Below, piece after piece: positions 54,853 through 62,961 of a stretch of 64,000 nt of DNA; position 1 is the first letter of the stretch; every line of letters begins with the position of its first letter. Source of the DNA: Bifidobacterium tsurumiense. GTDB lineage: Bacteria > Actinomycetota > Actinomycetes > Actinomycetales > Bifidobacteriaceae. The stretch spans positions 1-64,000 of the forward strand of contig NZ_JGZU01000019.1 of the NCBI RefSeq assembly GCF_000741765.1, in the 5' to 3' direction. The position numbers and the translations under genes were made by a program. The notes under the pieces are model-generated. The model was not told the origin of the DNA. It ran no database searches and was given only the letters and a program-made list of their open reading frames with translations.

Positions 54853-54888
54853 AATCTTGAACCACTTGGCTTGAAGAGGTTGGTAAAC

Positions 54889-55899
54889 ATGGTTGTTTAT
54901 AACAATCCCGTCGTGCTTCAGCGCGCTGATCCCTGGGTGCTGAAAGTCGGCGATGAATACTATTTCACTGGTTCGGATCCGGAGTACAACACCATTGCCA
55001 TACGGCATGCCTCCTCGATCAATGAACTGCAGGCCGCGCCTGAAACCGTGGTATGGCGCAAACATGAATCCGGACCGATGAGCAAATACATCTGGGCTCC
55101 TGAGCTCCATCGAGTGAATGATGCATGGTACATCTATTTCGCCGCTGCCGAGCGCGAATTCGAGGAGTCCGGACTTCCTACGCATCGCATGTATGTTTTG
55201 GAAAACAAGGACGATGACCCGACCAGCGATCACTGGGAGGAGAAGGGGCAAATCAAGACTCCTATCGACTCGTTCTCTTTGGACGCCACCACTGAGGTCA
55301 TTGACGGCGTGCAGTACCTTATCTGGGCGCAGAAAGATCCCGCAATTGCAGGCAATTCAAATCTGTATATCGCTGCCATGGAGAATCCGTGGACGCTGGC
55401 CGGAGACCCTGTGATGCTGAGCAAGCCTGAATATGACTGGGAATGCGTTGATTTCCTAGTGAATGAAGGACCGGCGGTATTGCGGCACGGCGAGGATATT
55501 TATATTGCTTACTCGGCGTCAGGCACCGGCGTTCCATATGCAGTCGGCCTGCTTGCGGCAAAGCATGGCAGCGATCTTCTCGATCCGAAGTCGTGGGTCA
55601 AGAGTCCGGTGCCAGTATTCAAAACATGCGAAAAGAACGGGCAGTACGGTCCGGGGCATAATTCATTCGTCAAGGCTGAGGATGGAGTCACTGATTTGAT
55701 GATCTATCATGCCCGCAACTACACGGAAATTAAGGGTGACCCCTTGTTTGACCCCAATCGCCATGCTCGTGTGGGCGTGGTCCGGTGGACAGAGGCAGGC
55801 CCCGACTTCGGCGTCCCAGAGCCGGATGTGGTCTGGTCGCCTTCGACTACCGAAGTGCTTCCTGCGGATGGCGGTCCTCAGGCTGGCACAAAGTTGTGA
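54889..55899 (+). CDS. Cytoplasmic GH43 exo-arabinofuranosidase-like protein
   Basis: A 336-residue single-module GH43 enzyme without signal peptide. Catalytic-site motifs are VLQRADPWVLKVGDEYYF with Asp, SKYIWAPELHRVNDAWYIYF, and NEGPAVLRHGEDIYIAY with the acid Glu; YGPGHNSF follows. The module is closely similar in layout to the C-terminal half of the 51317 protein. It probably removes arabinose from oligosaccharides. The start at 54889 is preceded by GAAGAGG; the open frame reaches upstream across the operators but cannot be real there. Confidence 0.9.
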   Translation: MVVYNNPVVLQRADPWVLKVGDEYYFTGSDPEYNTIAIRHASSINELQAAPETVVWRKHESGPMSKYIWAPELHRVNDAWYIYFAAAEREFEESGLPTHRMYVLENKDDDPTSDHWEEKGQIKTPIDSFSLDATTEVIDGVQYLIWAQKDPAIAGNSNLYIAAMENPWTLAGDPVMLSKPEYDWECVDFLVNEGPAVLRHGEDIYIAYSASGTGVPYAVGLLAAKHGSDLLDPKSWVKSPVPVFKTCEKNGQYGPGHNSFVKAEDGVTDLMIYHARNYTEIKGDPLFDPNRHARVGVVRWTEAGPDFGVPEPDVVWSPSTTEVLPADGGPQAGTKL

Positions 55900-55944
55900 G
55901 GTGAATAGGAGGAAAACGTCGGGTAATATCGGCGTGTCCTTCAT

Positions 55945-55973
55945 TTGTACAACGATAGAAAACACGATATAAT
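55945..55973 (+). promoter_or_regulatory. Promoter of the sugar ABC transporter genes
   Basis: TTGTAC (55945-55950), exactly 17 nt, TATAAT (55968-55973): near-consensus. Operator 5 overlaps the -35. Confidence 0.8.
55948..55959. promoter_or_regulatory. Operator-like site 5
   Basis: TACAACGATAGA, weaker right half, over the -35 region. Confidence 0.55.
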
Positions 55974-55979
55974 TTCAAT

Positions 55980-55991
55980 TACAACGTTGCA
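55980..55991. promoter_or_regulatory. Operator-like site 6
   Basis: TACAACGTTGCA, one change from the palindrome, 32 bp from site 5 and just past the -10. Confidence 0.75.
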
Positions 55992-56145
55992 AATGAGCGG
56001 TGACGCTCACGGACAACCAGCAATGACGTTGATATGCACCACCTGCTGCCCGCAGAGCGGCGAATGGCAGGAATATCGAGGTTGCCGATTTGCGACGAAT
56101 GGGATTGCGGTGGTTCCGTGGTCTGGAAGCAATAAGGAGAGATCC

Positions 56146-57456
56146 ATGAAATTTAAGAAAAGCTTGATGGCTGCCGCGGCGGCGACGCTTGCCCTTGCGA
56201 TGGGCTTGGCGGGATGCGGTTCTTCATCCAATGACGCTGAAACAACTGCTGACGGCAAAGTGAAAATCACCATGTGGCACGGCTTCTCCGAAGCTGATGG
56301 CAAGACCTTGCAGTCCATCGTCGATGGGTTCAATAAGTCCCAGGACAAGTATGAAATTGACGCACAGCTCCAGCCTTGGAGCACCATTGGCGAGACCATG
56401 GTAACCAAGGTCACCTCGGGTGACGGTCCAGATTTCGTCACCACCGGCGCAGACAACGGACAGGGCTGGTCGCTGGATGGAACATTCCAGTGCGTCAGCG
56501 ATTTCTATGACAATAAGGACAACGAAACCGATAATTACATCGAAAACGTTGTCGACCAGATTACTTTCAATGTCGACGGCAATGAAGAAAAGTGCGCAGT
56601 GCCAATGGGCTACGCACCGACTGCCGTCTGGTACAACACCGATATGTGGCAGGCCGCAGGCTTGACCGACGCTGATATCCCGCAGACCTGGGATCAGCTG
56701 CTCGAAGTGGCCAAGAAGCTCACGAAGTCCGATGGTTCTCAGTATGGCATCGCTCTCGCTGATGCGGGTTGGGCTCCGTTCATGAAGGGCAACGGCACCG
56801 GCCTGTACACCACAGATGGCAAGGTCTCCATCAATTCCGAGGAGAATAAGGCATTCCTCGAGAAGATGCGTGGATTCTACAAGGGTGGATATACCGTTCC
56901 CGGTATGGATGACACCGCAGCGCGTGAGTCCTTCGAATCCGGTCAGTCCGCAATGGTGATCGTCGGACCGTGGGAAGACCAGGCCGCAACCGACAAGGGC
57001 ATCAACCACGATCTCTTCCCGGTTCCGGATGGCTCCGGTTCCTACACCTATCCTGACGGCACCAAGGGTTCCAACATCGGTTCGACCGGCCTGTACTGGT
57101 GGGTCACTTCCCAGGTTGGCGACAGTGCAAAGAAGGACGGCATCTATGAGTTCTTCAAGTATTACAACAACCACGACAATCAGGTGAAGTGGTCTCTGGG
57201 CTCCGCATATCCGCCGAACAACACCACAGTAACCGCTGACGAGCTTTCTGAGCGTCCTTTGATCGCCAAGATCTCCGAGAATACCAGCAAGTCCTTCATC
57301 GGCATCGCAGGCCTGAAGGGTGGCTTCGGTGACATCGCTGCCACCTTGGATACGCTGACCACGAATACCACTCGTACGGATGACGATATTCAGTCTCTGC
57401 TGGATGAGGCGCAGTCCAAGATCCAGGGATATCTGGACGAGTACGCTGAAAACTAA
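56146..57456 (+). CDS. Sugar ABC transporter substrate-binding lipoprotein
   Basis: A 436-residue family 1 solute-binding protein. After the signal MKFKKSLMAAAAATLALAM comes the lipobox GLAGC (Cys25). The mature part begins VKITMWHGFSEADGKTLQSI and contains VPMGYAPTAVWYNTDMW and MVIVGPWEDQA. It probably captures arabino-oligosaccharides, as judged from the cluster. The start at 56146 follows AAGGAG. About 150 nt of leader separate it from the promoter at 55945-55973. Confidence 0.93.
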   Translation: MKFKKSLMAAAAATLALAMGLAGCGSSSNDAETTADGKVKITMWHGFSEADGKTLQSIVDGFNKSQDKYEIDAQLQPWSTIGETMVTKVTSGDGPDFVTTGADNGQGWSLDGTFQCVSDFYDNKDNETDNYIENVVDQITFNVDGNEEKCAVPMGYAPTAVWYNTDMWQAAGLTDADIPQTWDQLLEVAKKLTKSDGSQYGIALADAGWAPFMKGNGTGLYTTDGKVSINSEENKAFLEKMRGFYKGGYTVPGMDDTAARESFESGQSAMVIVGPWEDQAATDKGINHDLFPVPDGSGSYTYPDGTKGSNIGSTGLYWWVTSQVGDSAKKDGIYEFFKYYNNHDNQVKWSLGSAYPPNNTTVTADELSERPLIAKISENTSKSFIGIAGLKGGFGDIAATLDTLTTNTTRTDDDIQSLLDEAQSKIQGYLDEYAEN

Positions 57457-57564
57457 AATTCCGGCTGACGGGTCGCCGATCAGCTAACCCAAACGGCCGC
57501 ATCAGGCAGTCCGCCTCGTGCGGCCGTTGCTACGACCCACAGCTACCGGTATTTGGAGGAAACC

Positions 57565-58500
57565 ATGTCTGCTGCAACGCACGAAGCGCACAAGGTTGCC
57601 AAGGAGAACAAGAAAGCCATATCGCGTCGTGATATGCGAACCGGCATTCTGTTCACGGCACCTGCGCTCATCATTCTCGCAATCTTCGTCTTCTATCCAG
57701 CCGTAAAGACTTTCCTGACATCACTGACCACTGACCGTATCAATCGATCAGGCAAGTTTGTCGGCCTTGATAATTACCTCAAGCTTTTCCAAAACCAAGA
57801 TTTCTGGACTGATATCAAGAACACCTTGGTGTACGCGGTGCTCTATGCCCCGATTGTCGTCATTGTGGCGCTCGCTTTTGCACTGCTGCTCAATCGCAAG
57901 GATCTGAAGTTTGTCGGATTCTTCCGCACCTGCATGTTCCTGCCCTTCGTGATCTCCTTGACCGTTGCGGCCATAGCATGGCAGTTTATCCTTTCTCCTT
58001 CGCTTGGCCTGGTCCCGTATTGGTTCCAGCAGCTCACGGGTGTGGCGCATCTCAATCTGTTGGGAACCCGCGAAACCGCAATGGCGACGATCGTATTCAT
58101 TACGGTATGGAAGAATTTCGGATACTTTATGGTGATCTTCCTTGCGGGTCTGCAGGGAATCTCGCAGGAATTGTATGAAGCGGCTTCTTTGGATGGTGCT
58201 TCGGCATGGCAGAAGTTCCGTTATATTACGCTTCCCGCACTGCGTCCAACCTTCAACTATGTGGTGATTTTCGGTTTGATCGGTTCCTTCCAGGTCTTCG
58301 ATCAGGTGTTCATCCTGACATCCGGCGGCCCTGATCGCGCGACGGAAACCATTGTGTACCGCATTTACACCGAAGCCTTCGGTAACGGCAAGCTTGGATA
58401 TGCATCTGCTCTGTCGTATGTATTGCTGATTATGACCCTGATCGTGGGCCTGATCCAGCTGTACACCAATGCCAAGCATGAAAAGGAGGAAATCGCATGA
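57565..58500 (+). CDS. Sugar ABC transporter permease (MalF type)
   Basis: A 311-residue permease. After a charged start (KVAKENKKAISRRDMRTG) six hydrophobic segments begin at about 31. The coupling motif is ELYEAASLDGASAWQKFRYITLP. It follows GGAGGAAACC by a good distance; the open frame extends 4 codons to TTG. It pairs with the next gene, overlapping it by 4 bp. Confidence 0.95.
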   Translation: MSAATHEAHKVAKENKKAISRRDMRTGILFTAPALIILAIFVFYPAVKTFLTSLTTDRINRSGKFVGLDNYLKLFQNQDFWTDIKNTLVYAVLYAPIVVIVALAFALLLNRKDLKFVGFFRTCMFLPFVISLTVAAIAWQFILSPSLGLVPYWFQQLTGVAHLNLLGTRETAMATIVFITVWKNFGYFMVIFLAGLQGISQELYEAASLDGASAWQKFRYITLPALRPTFNYVVIFGLIGSFQVFDQVFILTSGGPDRATETIVYRIYTEAFGNGKLGYASALSYVLLIMTLIVGLIQLYTNAKHEKEEIA

Positions 58501-59416
58501 GTGCAGCAACAAAGACGGCTTCCAGCGAGAGCCTCGAAGAGATGAATGCTCGAATCAACGAAGAAAATGCGCGCCTACGCAAGAAGGCCACGACCCGTCG
58601 CCGCATAGGCTTGTTCTGGTCGTACTTCGCCTTGGTGCTCATCACCATTCTTATGGTGTTCCCGCTGATTATCGTGCTGCTTGTGTCATTTACGCCAAAT
58701 GCCGTTACGCAGACATGGCCTCCTAAGGTTATTCCGTCCGCGTTCACCTTGGAAAACTACACCTCGCTGTTCCAAAGGCTTCCTGTCGGACGCGAAATGT
58801 TGAACACGGTGGTCTTCGCAGGCGTGGTCACCATAGTGTCGGTGTTCTTCGATTCCTTGGCCGCATACGGACTCTCTCGTGTGGATTTCAAGGGTCGCGG
58901 CCTTTTGCTCGGTGTGCTTATTGCAACCATGATGATTCCTGGCATGGCACTGCTTATCCCTGTCTATAAGCTGCTTGCTGGCATGGGTTTGGTGAACAGC
59001 TACTGGGGCATCATCATCCCTCGTATGGCTGATGTTGGCGGCATCTTCCTGTTGCGTCAGTTCTTCATCTCCATTCCCAAGGATTTGGACAATGCGGCTC
59101 GTATTGACGGCGCCGGTGAATTCCGCATCTTCGCTCAGATCATTCTGCCCAATGCAATTCCTGCAATTTTGACCGTGGGAATGTTCAACTTCATGGGTAA
59201 CTGGAATGACCTGCTGTGGCCTTTGATCATGACATCCAAGCCGGAAACCAGAACCATTACGGCAGGTTTGGCAATGCTGACCGGTCATGGTTCTTCTGTG
59301 ACCCCGTACGGCGTGGTTATGGCCGGTGCCTTATTTCCGCTCTGCCTTTGCTGGTGGTGTTCTTCTTCGTGCAAAAGCGATTCGTTGAAGGCATTGCCAT
59401 GACGGGTATGAAGTAA
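58497..59416 (+). pseudogene. Sugar ABC permease (MalG type) with C-terminal frameshift
   Basis: A MalG-type permease with FWSYFALVLITILMVFPLII at the start and the coupling motif DNAARIDGAGEFRIFAQIILP. The frame as written stops at 59402, after the wrong-frame stretch FPLCLCWWCSSSC. One extra base near 59331-59334 would restore AGALISALPLLVVFFFVQ and RFVEGIAMTGMK, the usual last helix and tail, ending at 59416. So the final helix is lost unless the base is a sequence error. The ATP-binding subunit is not encoded nearby; a shared MsiK-like ATPase elsewhere is expected. Confidence 0.88.
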
Positions 59417-59488
59417 AGCTGCCTATTCCAATAGGCATGGTGGGGATACGTCCCTTTCCTCCTACGCAGCGCTGATCGGGCGCTGCTC

Positions 59489-59526
59489 AAGGTGCGGCCA
59501 AAGTGCGTCATGGCCGCACCTTTTTC
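59489..59526 (+). terminator. Terminator of the sugar ABC genes
   Basis: AAGGTGCGGCCA (59489-59500) pairs with TGGCCGCACCTT (59511-59522), 12 bp, followed by TTTT. Confidence 0.88.
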
Positions 59527-59666
59527 TTTGCTTGGTATGTGACATATCACGGTGCTCGCTGATTTGCGAGCTTCGATGCACGGGTTATCCAAGAGTGCTT
59601 CCGTAAGAGGTTCTATCTGATATTGCGGCGCATTGTGTTGCTGACATGACGGGCTAACGGCGTTGC

Positions 59667-59678
59667 GTAAACGTTGTA
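59667..59678. promoter_or_regulatory. Operator-like site 7
   Basis: GTAAACGTTGTA; the right half matches TACAACGTTGTA exactly and the left half is degenerate. Only one site is seen here. Confidence 0.5.
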
Positions 59679-59864
59679 CTGATAGAGTTAATGCGGCAAA
59701 AATATGTAGCGGTTACTTTGGAAGGCTTATGCAAGCGGCAATCGTTGCATGGGTTTTCTGCCGGATTGACGGTCTTTCGCCATAAGGCAGCATTCGTGAT
59801 CGCGTGAACGGTGTGTGGACTTCGGTATTGAAGTCGGCCTCGGCCTCGCCGGGAAGGAGTGAGC

Positions 59865-60956
59865 GTGTCAGTGGATCAGTTGGGTGATATTAAGGTTTCG
59901 TCTCAAGATGACGAAGCATATGGTTACGTTCTCGTACATTTCCGCGAAGATCCCCAAGGGTATGCGGAACGCATATATCTGGACATCTCGGATGGCGACA
60001 ATCCGCGTAAATGGCTCCCGCTCAAAGGCGGTGAGCCGATTCTGACTTCCGATATCGGAACCACAGGGGTGCGCGATCCGCATATCATCCGAAATCCTGA
60101 GAGCGGAGTGTGGACGATTCTTGCCACGGATCTGCGTGTATTCGGCGGCGAACGCGGCACTGAGCGTGGCGGAAATTGGTATGAATGGTCTCATCATGGC
60201 AGCACTTCACTGATTGTGTGGCAGTCAGAGGATCTGGTGCATTGGAGTGAGCCGCATATGCTGGATATGGCAATGCTTCCTGACGGTTCGCGTCTGGAAC
60301 TGGGCATGGCTTGGGCGTGTGAGTGCCTGTGGGTGCCGGATTATTATCCAGTCGGACACGAGGGCGGACGAGGCGCCTTTGTGCTCTATTGGTCTTCCAA
60401 GATGTTTGCGGCAGATGATCCTGGGCATAAGGATGAGACGGTTGTCGATAAGGTTCTCTGGGGGGTGACCACCGATTTTTCGCAGCAAAGCTATGAATTT
60501 GGTGGAGTGTTTATCGATACCGGAGGCAATTCCATCGATACCACCATGATTCAGCGTCCGCTTCCGGATGGGGGAGTACGCACCTATCGCATCACCAAAG
60601 ACAATAGCTTCGGCAATGGCATTTGGATGGATTCGACGGACGAGCCGCGATGGTGGGAGCCGAAGACGCAATGGCGGCGTGTGCAAACCAATATCGGTGA
60701 TGAATACGAAGTAGGACACGGAGTGGAAGGCCCTGCGGTTTTCGCTGCACATCCAACTGCTGACGGTCGGCAACTGTGGTATTTATTCGTGGATGTCATC
60801 CCCTCGGTCGGGTACCGTCCTATGGTCGCCGATGATTTGGATCGTGGATGGCGGCCTTTGCGTGATGAAACATTCTCCCTGCGGGAACATACCAAACATG
60901 GTGGTGTGGCGTCGTTGACGCGAGCCGAATACGAGCGCTTGAGGGCATTGCTGTGA
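59865..60956 (+). CDS. Cytoplasmic GH43-family protein
   Basis: A 363-residue GH43 protein of a different subtype. It shows TGVRDPHIIRNPESGVWTIL with the catalytic Asp, DLVHWSEPHML, WACECLWVPDYYP and VEGPAVFAAH with the acid Glu. There is no signal peptide. It probably hydrolyses arabinofuranosyl or related side chains. GTG at 59865 is chosen for its spacing from AAGGAG; GTG at 59859 and 59871 are alternatives. Confidence 0.82.
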   Translation: MSVDQLGDIKVSSQDDEAYGYVLVHFREDPQGYAERIYLDISDGDNPRKWLPLKGGEPILTSDIGTTGVRDPHIIRNPESGVWTILATDLRVFGGERGTERGGNWYEWSHHGSTSLIVWQSEDLVHWSEPHMLDMAMLPDGSRLELGMAWACECLWVPDYYPVGHEGGRGAFVLYWSSKMFAADDPGHKDETVVDKVLWGVTTDFSQQSYEFGGVFIDTGGNSIDTTMIQRPLPDGGVRTYRITKDNSFGNGIWMDSTDEPRWWEPKTQWRRVQTNIGDEYEVGHGVEGPAVFAAHPTADGRQLWYLFVDVIPSVGYRPMVADDLDRGWRPLRDETFSLREHTKHGGVASLTRAEYERLRALL

Positions 60957-61056
60957 ACAGGTTCCTCGTGGTGTCGGAGTGATTGTTGTGAAGCGCGCCT
61001 AGGCAATATCGCAAGCGGCCGATCTATATGAAGCTGGCACTGTTCGCGGCGCGTTG

Positions 61057-61085
61057 TTGTGAGCACTGAAATCGATATGTATACT
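61057..61085 (+). promoter_or_regulatory. Promoter of the GH51 gene
   Basis: TTGTGA (61057-61062), 17-nt spacer, TATACT (61080-61085). Two operators follow it directly. Confidence 0.7.
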
Positions 61086-61091
61086 GTCCTT

Positions 61092-61103
61092 TATAACGAT
61101 AAA
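61092..61103. promoter_or_regulatory. Operator-like site 8
   Basis: TATAACGATAAA, a weak member of the family, within a wider palindrome TTTATAAC/GATAAAG. Confidence 0.45.
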
Positions 61104-61104
61104 G

Positions 61105-61116
61105 TACAAGGTTGTA
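61105..61116. promoter_or_regulatory. Operator-like site 9
   Basis: TACAAGGTTGTA, one central change from TACAACGTTGTA, inside the longer palindrome AGTACAAGGTTGTACT. Confidence 0.7.
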
Positions 61117-61230
61117 CTAGCTGTCATTCTGCCAATGACCGGTTGTGCAGCATAAGGTCTGCATTGCATCTGAATGGAGCAATGCGCCACGAGTAACACC
61201 GCGCGGCAAGCCGTGCAGAAAGGAAATGCA

Positions 61231-62769
61231 ATGAGTGACGTTGCGCCATCGCCTCAATCGGTTGAGGCCTCTCTGGTCGTTGATAACGCATTCGTGGTGG
61301 ATAAGGTGAATCCCCGTCTCTTCGGTTCCTTTGTGGAACACCTCGGTCGCTGCGTATACGAAGGGATTTACGAGCCGGGTCATCCGAAGGCGGACGAAGA
61401 AGGATTCCGCCAGGATGTGATTGATCTGGTCCGTGAACTGGGAGTGACCACGATTCGTTATCCGGGAGGAAATTTTGTGTCCGGATATCGCTGGGAAGAT
61501 GGCGTTGGTCCAAAGGAACAGCGTCCTCGCCGCCTTGATCTGGCATGGCATTCCACAGAAACCAATCAGTTCGGTCTGCATGAGATGGTTGCTTGGCTGA
61601 ACAAGGTCGGCGGCAACGAACTCATGGAGGCCGTCAACCTTGGCACGCGAGGGCTGGAAGAAGCGCTTGATCTCTTGGAATATGCCAATATCCCTTCAGG
61701 GACCGCATTGTCGGAGCAGCGACGTGCCAATGGCAGCGACAAACCATTCGATATTCGTATGTGGTGCCTCGGTAACGAAATGGACGGGCCGTGGCAGACT
61801 GGTCACAAGAATGCCGAAGATTACGGAACCTTGGCCGCCTCGGTCGCAGCGGGAATGCGCATGATCGACCCCGATGTGGAATTGGTGGTATGCGGCTCAT
61901 CCGCTCACGGCATGCCAACATTCGGATCTTGGGAAGAAACGGTTCTGGAGAAGACATACAACGATGTGGACTTCATTTCCTGCCATGCCTACTATCAGCC
62001 GGAAAATGGTGATATGGCAAGCTTCCTCGCTTCAGGCGTGGATATGGATGGCTTCATTCGCGATGTGGCGGCGACTATCGATGCCACCAAGGCACGGCTG
62101 AAGAGCGATCATAAGGTCTACATTTCCTTCGATGAATGGAATGTGTGGTACCAAAACGCGGAGGCAAGCCAGACAGCGAAGGGCATCGGCAATTGGCCGG
62201 TGGCTCCGCATTTGCTGGAAGACGTGTATTCCGTGGCCGATGCCGTGGTATTCGGCGACCTGCTGATAACCCTGTTGAAGAATGCCGATCGAGTGCATGC
62301 AGCATCCTTGGCACAATTGGTCAATGTTATCGCGCCCATCATGACCGAGGCCGGCGGCGACGCCTGGCGTCAAACCACATTCTTCCCCTTTGCGCTCACT
62401 TCCAAATATGCCAAGAACGGCACGGTGCTGGCTCCAAAGCTGGATAGCGCACAGCATCATACCGAACGCTTCGGTGATGTTGACACGGTGAATGCCGTTG
62501 CCGTACGAGGAGAAGACGGTTCGATGACGGTGTTCGCGGTGAATCGATCACTTGAACAGACGGCTCAGTTCACGGTGTCTTTGCCCGATGATGGCGCATA
62601 CTCCACGGTTGAGGCGCAGACGCTCCATGATGACGATATCAATGCGAAGAATACCGTCGATGACCAGAATCGTGTTGGCATGCAGACCAATACCAGTGCA
62701 GCAATAAGCGATGGAAAGGTAAGCATCACCTTGTCTCCAGTGTCGTGGACGGCAATTCATATTGCATAG
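61231..62769 (+). CDS. abfA: GH51 alpha-L-arabinofuranosidase
   Basis: A 512-residue retaining glycosidase that releases terminal L-arabinofuranose from arabino-oligosaccharides. The N-terminal motif is RLFGSFVEHLGRCVYEGIYE. The acid/base Glu183 is in MWCLGNEMDGPW and the nucleophile Glu302 in YISFDEWNVWY. Other markers are TIRYPGGNFVSGYRWEDGVG and a C-terminal beta-sandwich from about 400. No signal peptide, so cytoplasmic. The ATG follows AAAGGAAA. Confidence 0.95.
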   Translation: MSDVAPSPQSVEASLVVDNAFVVDKVNPRLFGSFVEHLGRCVYEGIYEPGHPKADEEGFRQDVIDLVRELGVTTIRYPGGNFVSGYRWEDGVGPKEQRPRRLDLAWHSTETNQFGLHEMVAWLNKVGGNELMEAVNLGTRGLEEALDLLEYANIPSGTALSEQRRANGSDKPFDIRMWCLGNEMDGPWQTGHKNAEDYGTLAASVAAGMRMIDPDVELVVCGSSAHGMPTFGSWEETVLEKTYNDVDFISCHAYYQPENGDMASFLASGVDMDGFIRDVAATIDATKARLKSDHKVYISFDEWNVWYQNAEASQTAKGIGNWPVAPHLLEDVYSVADAVVFGDLLITLLKNADRVHAASLAQLVNVIAPIMTEAGGDAWRQTTFFPFALTSKYAKNGTVLAPKLDSAQHHTERFGDVDTVNAVAVRGEDGSMTVFAVNRSLEQTAQFTVSLPDDGAYSTVEAQTLHDDDINAKNTVDDQNRVGMQTNTSAAISDGKVSITLSPVSWTAIHIA

Positions 62770-62783
62770 TTTGAGGGATGAAG

Positions 62784-62830
62784 GGCTGTGTGCTCTGCCA
62801 AGGTACGACCTTCGGACAGGGCACACAGCC
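62784..62830. terminator. Long hairpin after abfA
   Basis: GGCTGTGTGC (62784-62793) pairs with GCACACAGCC (62821-62830); inside, CTG pairs with CAG and AAGGT with ACCTT, giving a nearly continuous stem. No T run follows. Confidence 0.65.
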
Positions 62831-62961
62831 ATATGGCATTCGCGATACGATGAAGTGCGATACCGATGATCCGTGCTGCAAATCGCCGGCTGCGGCGCTG
62901 GTATGGTAGGTACAGAAACGCGATATGACGCGAATCGAAATGGTAAACGGATGGCGGGCGA

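Larger units (their letters stand above)
59417..59864. other. Upstream region of the 59865 GH43 gene
   Basis: It contains the terminator at 59489-59526 and one operator-like site at 59667. No promoter could be fixed. AAGGAG lies at 59854-59859. Confidence 0.5.
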
